Positions 24,035-32,248 of a DNA stretch of 64,000 nt are shown one piece after another. The first letter of the stretch is position 1. Each line of letters opens with the position of its first letter. Below the pieces are notes generated by a model. It was not told where the DNA came from, made no database searches, and saw only the letters and a list, made by a program, of their open reading frames with translations. This stretch comes from Glycomyces terrestris (GTDB lineage: Bacteria > Actinomycetota > Actinomycetes > Mycobacteriales > Micromonosporaceae). The position numbers and the translations under genes are program-made. The DNA lies in the NCBI RefSeq assembly GCF_003933745.1, contig NZ_RSEB01000001.1, forward strand, positions 124,001-188,000, in the 5' to 3' direction.

Positions 24035-24802
24035 TCAGCGGTCGAGTTGCAGGCGCCGCCATGCCGCGGCCGCCGCAGCCGCCCACGCGAGCGCGAAGGC
24101 GGGGACCAGCAGCAGCTGGAAGCCGTTGACCGCGGCGGGATCCAGGGCCCACAGCGCTGGCGCGGAGATCGGCAGCCAGGAGCCGCCGGCCGGCGCGGCG
24201 ACCACGGTGACCTGTGCGGTGACGATGAGGGCCACGGCGACGGCGACGCCCGGCAGGGGGCCGCGGCCGAGGGTCGCGGCCCACGCTGCCGGCGTCGCGA
24301 TCAGGCCGGAGCAGACCGCGAGGACGAACAGCCGCGCCAGCGCCCCCGCCGCGCCGGCGCCGATCGGTCCGAGCCCGGTGGCGAGCCCGGCGCCGAGCAG
24401 GAGCAGGGTCAGCAGCGTCGCGACCGCGATCGTCCAGATCAGATGGACGACCAGCTTCGCGGCGACCAGGGCCGTGCGGGACACCGGGAGGGCGAACAGG
24501 CCGTTGACGGTGCCGTCGGTGAACTCGCGGCCGAAACTCCACGCGAGCGTGACGCCGAAGGCCAGCAGCGCCCCCGCCCCCACGACCTGCGTCGCGATCG
24601 CGGCCAGCAGCTCCCACCCGGTGGCCGCGGCGGCAGGGCCGAGCTTCGCGACGATCTGCTCGTCCCCGGCGCGCACCGCCGCCGCCAGGGACGCGGCGAG
24701 CACCGCGGTGCCGAGCGCCAGGAAGGCGCCGCCGAAGCGGAGGACGGCGGCGGCCGCGGCCTTGCGGGCCTCGGTCGCGAAGGCGGCGGGGAAACCGGTC
24801 AC
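24035..24802 (-). CDS. ABC-2 type transporter permease
   Basis: About 255 residues and six transmembrane helices, starting at GTG 24802. The GTG overlaps the stop of the ATPase gene by four bases (GTGA), so the two are translationally coupled. EFTDGTVNGLFALPVSRTALVAAKL is the typical membrane-proximal loop of ABC-2 permeases. With the ATPase it should form an exporter; the cargo is unknown. The helices are extremely Ala- and Leu-rich. It is the last gene of a TetR-ATPase-permease operon. Confidence 0.85.
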   Translation of the reverse strand: MTGFPAAFATEARKAAAAAVLRFGGAFLALGTAVLAASLAAAVRAGDEQIVAKLGPAAAATGWELLAAIATQVVGAGALLAFGVTLAWSFGREFTDGTVNGLFALPVSRTALVAAKLVVHLIWTIAVATLLTLLLLGAGLATGLGPIGAGAAGALARLFVLAVCSGLIATPAAWAATLGRGPLPGVAVAVALIVTAQVTVVAAPAGGSWLPISAPALWALDPAAVNGFQLLLVPAFALAWAAAAAAAWRRLQLDR

Positions 24803-25530
24803 CGCGCCTCCCCGCGCCGCTCGTCGTCGGCCAGGACGAGGGCGAAGAAGGCCCGTTCGAGGTCGGCGCCGCCGGGTTCGAGGCCGCCGACGATGCGGCC
24901 GCGGTTCATCACCGAGATCCGGTCGGCGATGCGCGCGACCTCGTCCAGGTGGTGGCTGGAGACGAGGACCCCGGCGCCGCCCGCGGCGAGGCGGAGCAGG
25001 GCCTCGCGCAAGGCGATCACGCCGGCGGGGTCGAGGCCGTCGGTCGGCTCGTCGAGCACGGCCAGGTCCGGGCCGGCGATGAGCGCGGCGGCCAGGCCCA
25101 GGCGCTGGCGGTTGCCCTTGGAGAGCTTCGCGGCCCTGACCGGGCCGTAGCGTCCGAGGGACCACGATCCGAGCGCCGCCTCGACGCGGGCGGCGACCGC
25201 CGCGGGCGGCAGGCCGCGGAGGCGGGCGGCGACGCGCAGGTTGGCCCGCACGCTCAGGTCGGCGTAGGCGAAGGGGCGGTCGATGAGGTGCCCGACCCGG
25301 GCCCAGTTCGGGGCCGGGAGGCGGGCGACGGGGACGCCGCCGATGCGCACGCCGCCGCCGTCGAGGCGGACCATGCCGAGGGCGGCGCGCATGAGCGTGG
25401 TCTTGCCTGCGCCGTTGAGGCCAAGAAGGGCGTGGACCTCGCCGGGGGCGACGCGCAGGGACGCGCCCAGGACCCCGGTGCCGGGGCCGTAGGCGCGGAC
25501 GGCGTCGGTGATCTCCAGGCGGTTAGGCAT
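24799..25530 (-). CDS. ABC transporter ATP-binding protein
   Basis: The protein has 243 residues. Walker A is GLNGAGKTT near residue 39, the signature is LSKGNRQRLGLA near 134, Walker B is LAVLDEPTDGLDP near 158, and the switch His is in SSHHLDE. The signature departs from LSGGQ (Lys and Asn in place of Gly and Gln), a variant seen in CcmA-type subfamilies of ABC-2 exporters. Its start overlaps the TetR stop by eight bases and its stop overlaps the permease start, so expression should follow the regulator. Confidence 0.93.
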   Translation of the reverse strand: MPNRLEITDAVRAYGPGTGVLGASLRVAPGEVHALLGLNGAGKTTLMRAALGMVRLDGGGVRIGGVPVARLPAPNWARVGHLIDRPFAYADLSVRANLRVAARLRGLPPAAVAARVEAALGSWSLGRYGPVRAAKLSKGNRQRLGLAAALIAGPDLAVLDEPTDGLDPAGVIALREALLRLAAGGAGVLVSSHHLDEVARIADRISVMNRGRIVGGLEPGGADLERAFFALVLADDERRGEAR

Positions 25531-26074
25531 CGGCCGGGTCCAAGGTGTCCAGTGCCCGCCCGATCACGTCGGGCAGGGTCGCGCGCTCGTCCTCGGCCCA
25601 GGTGTACAGCGCGGCGGTGACGGCGGCGAGCACGGCCGCGGCGGCGGCGCGGGCGGCGAGCGGGTCGGCGCCGCCCGCGGTCAGGCGGTCGCCCACTGCC
25701 CGGGCGGTGGCCTCGTTCTGCACGGCGGCGGCGCCGCGCAGGGCCGGTGTGGCCGCGACGATGCGCACGCGGCGCCGCGCGGTCGCCAGGTCCGCCTCGG
25801 ACAGGCCGGCCAGGGCGGTCCGCAGGCCGCGCACGGCCCGGGCCAGCGGCGGTTCCGTTCGGGGCCGGGCGGCGACCGCGGCCGCGATGACCGGGTCGAA
25901 GGGGTCGGTGAGGACCGCCTGCTCCTTGCTGCCGAAGTGGCGGAAGAAGGTCATCTCGGTGACGCCGGCGGCGCGCGCGATCTGGGCGACGCTGGTGGCC
26001 GCGAAGCCCTGCGCCTCGAACAGGTCGAGGGCGCAGGCGCTCAGGCGCTCCCGGGTCCGGTCTCGTTTCCCCAC
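25523..26074 (-). CDS. TetR-family regulator of the ABC-2 exporter operon
   Basis: The protein has 183 residues, starting at GTG 26074. The N-terminal helix-turn-helix reads FAATSVAQIARAAGVTEMTFFRHFGSKEQ (residues 24-52), the TetR signature. The C-terminal ligand-binding domain is Ala-rich. It is the first gene of the operon, and a palindrome (26079-26099) lies five bases before its start codon, so autorepression of itself and the transporter is likely. The ligand may be the exported compound. Confidence 0.92.
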   Translation of the reverse strand: MGKRDRTRERLSACALDLFEAQGFAATSVAQIARAAGVTEMTFFRHFGSKEQAVLTDPFDPVIAAAVAARPRTEPPLARAVRGLRTALAGLSEADLATARRRVRIVAATPALRGAAAVQNEATARAVGDRLTAGGADPLAARAAAAAVLAAVTAALYTWAEDERATLPDVIGRALDTLDPADA

Positions 26075-26078
26075 CCTG

Positions 26079-26099
26079 GAATGTTAGCAACTAACATTC
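26079..26099. promoter_or_regulatory. TetR operator
   Basis: Arms GAATGTTAG (26079-26087) and CTAACATTC (26091-26099) are perfect nine-base inverted repeats around CAA. The site is AT-rich and sits immediately upstream of the tetR GTG, so a bound repressor would overlap the transcription start. Confidence 0.75.
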
Positions 26100-26115
26100 G
26101 GTTGGCGCCACCGGC

Positions 26116-26799
26116 TCAGAACGTCTTGGGCAGCGTCAGGATGACGACCGCCGCGCCGATGAACGTGGCGAACGCGGCGCCGGAGAGGAGCCACTGCGAG
26201 CGGCGGGTGCGCGTGCGGCCGGCCACGCCCGCGAAGAACAGGGCGAGGGCGAGGATCACGGCCATGAACACGTAGTTGTCCGACCGTTGGTTGTCCTCGT
26301 GGGCTTCGGCGGTGGCCGCCTCGGCCTTGGCGACGAGGTCGGCCGCGAGCGCCTCGGACTCGAGCCGGTACTCCGGCATCTCGAACGGGGTGGCGGGCGC
26401 GTTCGGGTTCACCATCGGCTGCGTGGCGACCCAGGCGTCGACGGCCGGTTTGAACTCGGGCCGGAACCGCTCGTAGAGGAAACCGGAGACCTCGTCCGGG
26501 TTCGGCGCGTAGTCGCCCGCGGGGCGCGGGGTGGTGCCCGCGATGATCTCCTCCTGGAGGGCTCCGATCCAGGAGGTGAAGGCCACCAGGTCCTTGAGGC
26601 GGTCCTGCCCGGCGTCGGTGGCGGCCTTCGCGGACTCGGTGCGGGCCGCCCCGGCCTCGGCGAACGAGATGGCCTGGAGGCCGCTCCACTTCGCGCTCTG
26701 GAAGCCGGCCCACGCGGTGCCGACCGCCGCGAGGGCCATGACGATGGTGAGCGCGAGGTCCAACCAGCCGGGCAGGCGCGGTTCGGCGTCGTCGTTCAT
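26116..26799 (-). CDS. Membrane protein, DUF4337-like
   Basis: The protein has 227 residues. One transmembrane helix near residues 12-30 (LALTIVMALAAVGTAWAGFQSAKWSG) is followed by a long soluble, helix-rich middle region with many Glu and Ala, then two C-terminal helices (VFMAVILALALFFAGVAG and WLLSGAAFATFIGAAVVIL). WAGFQSAKWSGLQA after the first helix resembles DUF4337 proteins. Function unknown. GGGAGG precedes the ATG. It is read towards the TetR gene promoter, and nothing links it to that operon. Confidence 0.65.
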   Translation of the reverse strand: MNDDAEPRLPGWLDLALTIVMALAAVGTAWAGFQSAKWSGLQAISFAEAGAARTESAKAATDAGQDRLKDLVAFTSWIGALQEEIIAGTTPRPAGDYAPNPDEVSGFLYERFRPEFKPAVDAWVATQPMVNPNAPATPFEMPEYRLESEALAADLVAKAEAATAEAHEDNQRSDNYVFMAVILALALFFAGVAGRTRTRRSQWLLSGAAFATFIGAAVVILTLPKTF

Positions 26800-26932
26800 C
26801 GGGGCCCTCCCTCGCAAGCGTCCTCCGGTCGCACCCGACGTTAGCGGCGTCCGCGGCGGCGCAGGCCCGAATCGGAGTCGGCGGCGCCGCCGTAGCGTCC
26901 GCGGCGGCCGACCAGCCGTTCGCTGACGGCGG

Positions 26933-26958
26933 GGCGCCGGGGCTCGCGCCCCGGCGCC
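26933..26958 (-). terminator. Terminator of the alpha/beta hydrolase gene
   Basis: Perfect 11-base arms (26933-26943 and 26948-26958) with a four-base loop lie 50 bases beyond the stop of the minus-strand hydrolase gene. Confidence 0.65.
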
Positions 26959-27008
26959 GCCGGTCTCACTGCGCGGCGCGGGAGGCCCGGGCTTCCCGTG
27001 CCGCGGTC

Positions 27009-27815
27009 TCAGCGCCGGGCGGCGACGACGTCGCGGACGGCGTCGGCGACCGCCTTGTAGTCCTTGCGCAGGATCAGGTCGTGGTTGCTGGCGACCTTCG
27101 CGAAGACCTCGATGTTCGGGTTGCGCTCGACGACCTCGCCCAGGGCGGCGCGGATCAGCTCCTGTTCGTCGCCCTTGCTGCCGAAGGAGGCGCCGGAGGC
27201 GAGCACGTACCGGGTGGGCACGGTGATGGCGTCGAGGACGGGCCCCAGGTCGGCCTTGCGGGAGATCCGGCCGAGCTCGATGTTGCACTCGGCCTGCTGC
27301 GCGGCGCTGAGCTTCGGGGTGAGGCCGGTGGGGCGCAGCAGCGTCGTGATCGGGGCGAGGCGCTTGAACAGCTTGCGGATGCGGGCCTCCATGGCGTCGT
27401 CGAGCCAGTCGTGCGGCTGGGCGCCGTCGACGGGGACGGCGCCGATGCACCGGTCGGGGTTGCGGCTGGCCCAGTGCGCGGCCACGAAGGCGCCGTAGGA
27501 CCAGCCGGCGATGACGACCGGCCCGGTGACGCCGCGCGCGGCCAGGACGGCGTCGACGTCGCGGACGCACGCTTCGAAGGAGTAGTCGGCGGACTTCCCG
27601 GACTTCCTGCCGCGGGAGCGCTCGTCGAAGTTGATGTGGCGGAAGCCGGTGCCGAGCTCCTCGACGACGTGCTTCCAGTAGCCGAGGGTGGCGAACTGGC
27701 CGTTGCAGTAGATGATCGGGATGCCGTCGCCGCCGGTGTCGGTGACGTAGAGGGCGGTGTCGTCGACCGGCACCATGCCGGTCCAGGTGTCCTGGTTCGC
27801 GTTGCGGTTCGTCAT
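27009..27815 (-). CDS. Alpha/beta-fold hydrolase
   Basis: The protein has 268 residues and is cytosolic. The nucleophile elbow is GWSYGA (Ser near residue 103), the oxyanion-side strand is IIYCNGQFATLGYW, and the His is in VASNHDLI near residue 247. The acid is probably the Asp in the strand before it. This is the standard catalytic triad order of small esterases and lipid or epoxide hydrolases. The substrate is unknown. It lies downstream of the WYL regulator on the same strand, 86 bases apart, and could be a second target. Confidence 0.88.
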   Translation of the reverse strand: MTNRNANQDTWTGMVPVDDTALYVTDTGGDGIPIIYCNGQFATLGYWKHVVEELGTGFRHINFDERSRGRKSGKSADYSFEACVRDVDAVLAARGVTGPVVIAGWSYGAFVAAHWASRNPDRCIGAVPVDGAQPHDWLDDAMEARIRKLFKRLAPITTLLRPTGLTPKLSAAQQAECNIELGRISRKADLGPVLDAITVPTRYVLASGASFGSKGDEQELIRAALGEVVERNPNIEVFAKVASNHDLILRKDYKAVADAVRDVVAARR

Positions 27816-27901
27816 GCCCTGAACTCTCGCGGAGGCCGCTGACAAGCCGCTGACAGGGCGCTGACCTCGCGAGGGCCGCTCGTCGTTGGCGGTGCCCGGT
27901 C

Positions 27902-28831
27902 TCACCGGTAGTGGTCGAGGATCTGCTGGGCGAGCGCCTTGACGCGTTCGCGGGCTTCGGGCGGGCCGGTGACGGTGGCGGAGTCGGCGAACGGCAGGAG
28001 CTGGCGCACGTCCTCGAGGACGCGGCAGCGCAGGACGCCCGGGGCCGTGCCGTCCGGTTCGGGCTCGCCGAGCGTCAGGCGCGAGCCGAGGAGGCGCTGC
28101 GCCCGCTCCACCTGGTGGCCCTGAATGCGAAGGCGCACTTCGAGGTCGCCGCCGGTCTCCCAGCCGGAGGTCAGTTCGGCGGCGACCTCGGCGAGGCGCA
28201 CGCCGGGGCGCAGGCGCCGCGGCGTGCGCAGCGGCTCCCACCGGTCGATCTTCAGCAGGTTGAGGAGCCGGGGTGCGCCGGCCTCGTCGGCGACGAGGTA
28301 CCAGCGGCCGCCTTTCGCCAAGAGCCCGTATGGGTCCACGGTCCGCCACCGCATCGACCCCGTCCGTTCATAGTGGACCTTGAGTCGCACCCCGCGGCGC
28401 AGGTCGCCGATCAGCGCGGCAGGGGAGACGCCGGCGGGCTCGGGGCCGAACCACGGCCGGTTGTCGCTGACGACGAGGTCGCCGACGGCGATCAGGCCGT
28501 CGCCGGAGCCCGCTCCGGCGACCTTGCGGCGGGCGCGGTCGCTGACCGCTTCGACGCCGAGGCGGCGCCGCTGCTCGTCGTCGAGTCCGGTGAGCGCCAG
28601 GTGCTCGCGTTCGGGCGGCGTCAGGCGGCTCGTGTCGAGGGCGCCGCCGGGGAGCATCGAGACGCCGCCGTAGTGGCCGCGGCGCGCGAGCACCGGGAAG
28701 CCGGCGTCCTGGAGCCAGCGCAGGTCGCGCATGACGGTCCGCTCGGACACGCCGGTCGCGGCGGCGAGCGCGGCAACGGTCGTGTCCGACCGCAGCGCGA
28801 GGAGGAGGGAGAAGCACCTGTCGGGAGTCAC
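27902..28831 (-). CDS. WYL-domain transcriptional regulator (YafY/DeoR type)
   Basis: The protein has 309 residues. The N-terminal winged helix (SLLLALRSDTTVAALAAATG, then VSERTVMRDLRWL) is followed by the WYL domain, where VDPYGLLAKGGRWYLVADE carries the core, and a WCX C-terminal extension (LEVRLRI...). GTG 28831 was chosen because the family starts about eight residues before the first helix. The ribosome site is not convincing, so the start is the weak point. It is divergent from the glyoxalase gene, with an inverted repeat between, as expected for a regulator of that gene. Confidence 0.88.
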   Translation of the reverse strand: MTPDRCFSLLLALRSDTTVAALAAATGVSERTVMRDLRWLQDAGFPVLARRGHYGGVSMLPGGALDTSRLTPPEREHLALTGLDDEQRRRLGVEAVSDRARRKVAGAGSGDGLIAVGDLVVSDNRPWFGPEPAGVSPAALIGDLRRGVRLKVHYERTGSMRWRTVDPYGLLAKGGRWYLVADEAGAPRLLNLLKIDRWEPLRTPRRLRPGVRLAEVAAELTSGWETGGDLEVRLRIQGHQVERAQRLLGSRLTLGEPEPDGTAPGVLRCRVLEDVRQLLPFADSATVTGPPEARERVKALAQQILDHYR

Positions 28832-28849
28832 CTCCCCATGGTCGCAGAG

Positions 28850-28872
28850 AACCTGACAGGTTCCGTCAGGTT
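28850..28872. promoter_or_regulatory. Operator between the WYL regulator and the glyoxalase gene
   Basis: AACCTGAC (28850-28857) and GTCAGGTT (28865-28872) are perfect eight-base arms around a seven-base gap. The gap and arms also contain the direct repeat CAGGTT. It sits about 40 bases before the glyoxalase ATG and 20 bases before the regulator start. Confidence 0.7.
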
Positions 28873-28913
28873 TCGCGACTACCGTTGCGCCACCGACGGA
28901 AAGGAGGGCAGTC

Positions 28914-29285
28914 ATGCCCGCACCGAATCTCTTCATCGTCTACGTCAGCGACGCGCCCGCGGCGGCCCGCTTCTACGGGGACCTGTTCGGCATGAAACCG
29001 GTCTTCGAGGCGCCGTCCTATGTCTCGTTCGACCTCGGCGGCGGCGTCGGCCTCTCGCTGTGGAGCCGCTCGGGCGTGGATCTCGCCGCGGACCCGGTGC
29101 GCACCAGCGAGGTGTGCCTCGCCGTGGACCGGGACGGCGCGCCCGCTGCGGTCGACGCGCTGTGCGAGGAGTGGCGCGGCAAGGGCGTGCGGATCGTCGA
29201 CGAACCGCGCGACGAGGGCTTCGGCCGCACGTTCGTGGCGGCCGACCCCGACGGCAACCGCATCCGGGTCGCGCCGCTCGACTGA
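28914..29285 (+). CDS. Glyoxalase/VOC-family protein
   Basis: The protein has 123 residues. It shows the beta-alpha-beta-beta-beta vicinal-oxygen-chelate fold, with FIVYVSDAPAAARFYGDLFGM at the start and TFVAADPDGNRIRVAPL at the end, the usual VOC termini. It may isomerise or dioxygenate a small substrate, or sequester a drug as bleomycin-resistance proteins do. AAGGAGG precedes the ATG. The neighbouring WYL regulator and shared operator suggest substrate-inducible expression. Confidence 0.9.
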   Translation: MPAPNLFIVYVSDAPAAARFYGDLFGMKPVFEAPSYVSFDLGGGVGLSLWSRSGVDLAADPVRTSEVCLAVDRDGAPAAVDALCEEWRGKGVRIVDEPRDEGFGRTFVAADPDGNRIRVAPLD

Positions 29286-29292
29286 CGGGTCA

Positions 29293-29316
29293 GGGCGGCG
29301 GCCCGGGCCGCCGCCC
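29293..29316 (+). terminator. Palindromic terminator after the glyoxalase gene
   Basis: A perfect 24-base GC palindrome (12-base arms) begins eight bases after the stop codon. Confidence 0.6.
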
Positions 29317-29381
29317 TCGCGGCCGCGGCGGTTCGGCGGAACCGGGCATCGGTGTCGGACCGGCGCGGCACACTCGACGGC

Positions 29382-30029
29382 ATGCTCACCGACTACCTCC
29401 CGGTCTACCGCATCCGCCTGCGCACCGAACGGCTCGAACTGCGGCTGCCGGACTTCGGCGATCTCGCCGCGCTCGCCGACCAGGCCGCCGCCGGCGTCCA
29501 CGACGACGACTTCCAGCCCTTCGAGAACGCCTGGACCGAAGCGGAGCCCCGCACGCGCGGGCGCACGGCGCTCCTGTGGAACCTGCGGCTCATCGCCTCG
29601 ATCACCCCCGAACGCTGGTGCCTGCCGTTCGTGGCGGTCCGCGACGGCCAGGTCATCGGCAAGCAGGACCTCGCCGGCAGGCTGTACGGCGTCACCCGCG
29701 AGGCCACCACGTCCTCGTGGCTGGGCCGGGCGCACCACGGCCAGGGCCTGGGCACCGAGATGCGCGCCGCCGTGCTCGCCCTCCTCTTCGACGGCCTCGG
29801 GGCCGACTACGCGCTCTCCGACTCGCTCGAGGGCAACGCCGCCTCCGCGGCCGTCTCCCGCAGACTCGGCTACCGCCCCGACGGCATCGACCACCAGGTC
29901 TGCAAGGGCGAACGCGCCACCAGCCTCCGCTGGCGCCTCACCCGCGAGGACTGGGCCGCCCACCGGCGGCACGAGGTCCGCATCGAGGGCCTTGACGCCG
30001 ACGCCCGCGCCATGCTCGGCCTCGAATGA
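29382..30029 (+). CDS. GNAT-family N-acetyltransferase (RimJ/RimL type)
   Basis: The protein has 215 residues. RLRTERLELRLPDFGDLAALAD is the typical start of the RimJ/RimL/SSAT-like subgroup. The acetyl-CoA loop is GRAHHGQGLGTEMRAAVL near residue 118, followed by DYALSDSLEGNAASAAVSRRLGY, the N-x-x-S-x-x-V-x-x-x-x-G-Y motif. It would acetylate an amine of unknown identity, perhaps a ribosomal protein or small molecule. It is a single gene ending in a convergent terminator shared with the MFS gene. Confidence 0.9.
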   Translation: MLTDYLPVYRIRLRTERLELRLPDFGDLAALADQAAAGVHDDDFQPFENAWTEAEPRTRGRTALLWNLRLIASITPERWCLPFVAVRDGQVIGKQDLAGRLYGVTREATTSSWLGRAHHGQGLGTEMRAAVLALLFDGLGADYALSDSLEGNAASAAVSRRLGYRPDGIDHQVCKGERATSLRWRLTREDWAAHRRHEVRIEGLDADARAMLGLE

Positions 30030-30097
30030 CGGACCTGAGCTCGGCGGCTCGGCCCGGATGGCGAAGGCCGCCAAGGCGATCGGTTCAAGGGCGCTCG

Positions 30098-30126
30098 CGG
30101 GTCCCGCGGCGGTGCCGCGGGACCCG
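30098..30126. terminator. Bidirectional terminator between GNAT and MFS genes
   Basis: Perfect 13-base arms (30098-30110 and 30114-30126) with a three-base loop lie between two convergent stops, eight bases from the MFS stop codon. Confidence 0.75.
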
Positions 30127-30133
30127 GTGGGGC

Positions 30134-31552
30134 TCAGTGGACCGGGTGGCCGGCCGCGGCGGGCGCGGCCGCGCGGCGGGGCGTCAGGACCGCCGCGACG
30201 AGCGCGCCGGCGGCGGCCGCGACCGCGGCGACGGTGAACCCGTCGGTGAAACCGCCCAGCGTGTCGCCGATGAGGCTGGCGGCCGCGACGCTGGAGACGA
30301 CCGCGGCGCCGATCGAGGCGCCGAACTCGTGGAAGGTGCTGACGATGCCGGAGGCGACGCCGGCCTCGTGCGGGGCGACCTGGCCCAGGGCGGTGGCCGA
30401 GGCGACCACGAAGAGGGCGCCGGTACCGGCCCCGGCGACGGCCACGCCGACCGCCACGGCGACCGCGTTCATCCACAGTGCAGGGACGGCGAGGCCCGCG
30501 GCGGCGACGAGGAGGCCGATCACGGCCGGCGGACGGCCGCCGGTGCGGGCGAGGACCCTGCCGGTGGCGTTGGCGCCGAGCATGGTCGCGACCGCCACGG
30601 GCAGGAACAGGAGCCCGGTCCGCAGGGCCCCGTAGCCGAGCGCGTGCTGGAAGTAGAAGGTGCCCAGGAAGAATCCGGCGATCATGAGCGCCGTCGCCAT
30701 GAGGATCAGGAAGGTGCCGGTCGCCACCGGGCGGCGCACGAGCAGCGCCAGGTCCACCAGCGGCGAGCGGGCGGCCCGCTGCCACAGGGCGAACAGGCCG
30801 TAGCCGACGAGGGCGGCGAGCACGAGCAGTCCGGTCGCGGCCGTGAACCATCCGCGGTCGCCGGCGCCGATGAGGGCGTAGATGAGCACCGCCGAGGAGG
30901 CCGTCACCAGCAGCGCGCCGAGCACGTCGAGGCGGGCGCGTGAGGCGGCCGGGACGCGCCGCGGCAGCATGATCGCGAGCGCGACCGCGAGGACCACGCC
31001 GATCGGGACGTTGACGTAGAAGACCCAGGACCAGCCCGGACCGGCGGTGAGCAGGCCGCCCAGGAGCAGGCCGAGGGCCGCTCCCCCGCCGCCGAGGGCG
31101 GACCACACGCCGAGGGCCTTGTGCCGCTCGGCGCCGTCGAACAGGGTCACGACCAGCGACAGCGCCGCCGGGGACATGAGCGCGGCGCCCACGCCCTGGG
31201 CGATGCGGCCGCCGAGGAGCATCTCGGTGGAGTCGGCGAGGCCGGCCGTCAGCGAGGCGGCGGTGAACAGGATCAGGCCGGTGAGGACGACGCGCTTGGC
31301 GCCGGCGAGGTCCGCGATGCGGCCGCCGAGGAGCATGAGGCCGCCGAAGGCCAGGGTGTAGGCGCTGACGGCCCAGGTGAGCGCTTCGCGGCTGAGGCCG
31401 AGCGCGGTGTCGATGTGCGGCAGGGCGATCGCCACGACCGTGACGTCGACGATGAGCATGAGCTGGGCAGCGCCGAGGAGCGCGAGCAGGCGCCACCGCA
31501 GGGGGTGCGGCTCCGGGGCCGTCTCGGTGCCGTGGGGTTCGTGGTCGGTCAT
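30134..31552 (-). CDS. MFS drug-efflux transporter, DHA2 (EmrB/QacA) family
   Basis: The protein has 472 residues and 14 predicted transmembrane helices. LMLIVDVTVVAIALPHIDTAL in helix 1 is the DHA2 motif D1. GGRIADLAGAKRVVLTGLILF matches motif A, and GPGWSWVFYVNVPIGVVLAV is motif C/D2 of this family. It should export a toxic compound by proton antiport. The divergent TetR gene and two matched palindromes between them indicate derepression by a drug-like ligand. Confidence 0.92.
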   Translation of the reverse strand: MTDHEPHGTETAPEPHPLRWRLLALLGAAQLMLIVDVTVVAIALPHIDTALGLSREALTWAVSAYTLAFGGLMLLGGRIADLAGAKRVVLTGLILFTAASLTAGLADSTEMLLGGRIAQGVGAALMSPAALSLVVTLFDGAERHKALGVWSALGGGGAALGLLLGGLLTAGPGWSWVFYVNVPIGVVLAVALAIMLPRRVPAASRARLDVLGALLVTASSAVLIYALIGAGDRGWFTAATGLLVLAALVGYGLFALWQRAARSPLVDLALLVRRPVATGTFLILMATALMIAGFFLGTFYFQHALGYGALRTGLLFLPVAVATMLGANATGRVLARTGGRPPAVIGLLVAAAGLAVPALWMNAVAVAVGVAVAGAGTGALFVVASATALGQVAPHEAGVASGIVSTFHEFGASIGAAVVSSVAAASLIGDTLGGFTDGFTVAAVAAAAGALVAAVLTPRRAAAPAAAGHPVH

Positions 31553-31569
31553 GGCCGTCCTCCGGTTAA

Positions 31570-31627
31570 GTCGTATGTTGAAGTACGAGTTATAACCGCG
31601 AGCTTAACTCGTATATTCCCGTACGAG
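31570..31627. promoter_or_regulatory. Pair of matched operators between MFS and TetR genes
   Basis: Two 20-base sites share the pattern (G/C)TCGTA-N8-TACGAG: 31570-31589 and 31608-31627. Flanking TTAA and TTATAA bases are also similar. Their spacing of 38 bases puts them on nearly the same helix face, and each covers one of the two divergent start regions. Confidence 0.75.
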
Positions 31628-31640
31628 ATAAACTGGGGGC

Positions 31641-32231
31641 ATGGTTTCGCAGACCCGACCGCGCCGCCGCGCCGACGCCGAACGCAGCATCGCCCGCATC
31701 GTGGCCGCCGCCCGCACCTGCTTGAGCGAGCACCCCGACGCCACCATCGAGGCGATCGCCGCCGAAGCCGGCGTCGGCCGCATGACCCTCTACGGCCACT
31801 TCAAGACCCGCGCCGACCTCGTGGAGGCCGCGCTCTCGGCCGCGCTCGAAGCGGGTGAGGCGACGCTCGCGACCGTGGACCTGTCGGGCGACCCCGGGGC
31901 GGCCCTGGACCGGCTGCTGGCGTCGAGCTGGTCGCTGGTGGCCGAGTCGGCCGCGCTGCTCGAAGCGGCGCAGGGCGTCCTGCCGAGCGGCCGCCTGCGC
32001 GAACTGCACGCCGAGCCGGCCAAGCGCGTCGAAGACCTCCTGCGCCGCGGTCAGCGCGACGGCGTCTTCCGCTCCGACCTGCCGCTCCCGTGGCTGGTGA
32101 GCGTCGTGCAGTACGTCCTGCACGGCGCGGCCGAGCAGCTCCGGGCCGGAAACCTCACCGAGGAGAACGTCGCCGAGGTCGCGGTCGCCACCGTCCGGTC
32201 GGTCCTGGACCAGCCCCCTGCGGAGTCCTGA
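31641..32231 (+). CDS. TetR-family regulator of the MFS exporter
   Basis: The protein has 196 residues. The helix-turn-helix reads ATIEAIAAEAGVGRMTLYGHFKTRADLV (about residues 35-62). A ligand domain of the TetR C-terminal type follows, with SSWSLVAESAALLEAAQGVLP. GGGGG precedes the ATG. It is divergent from the MFS efflux gene and the two palindromes lie between them, the classic drug-pump arrangement. Confidence 0.92.
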   Translation: MVSQTRPRRRADAERSIARIVAAARTCLSEHPDATIEAIAAEAGVGRMTLYGHFKTRADLVEAALSAALEAGEATLATVDLSGDPGAALDRLLASSWSLVAESAALLEAAQGVLPSGRLRELHAEPAKRVEDLLRRGQRDGVFRSDLPLPWLVSVVQYVLHGAAEQLRAGNLTEENVAEVAVATVRSVLDQPPAES

Positions 32232-32248
32232 GGGAGGCTCCCTGCGCC

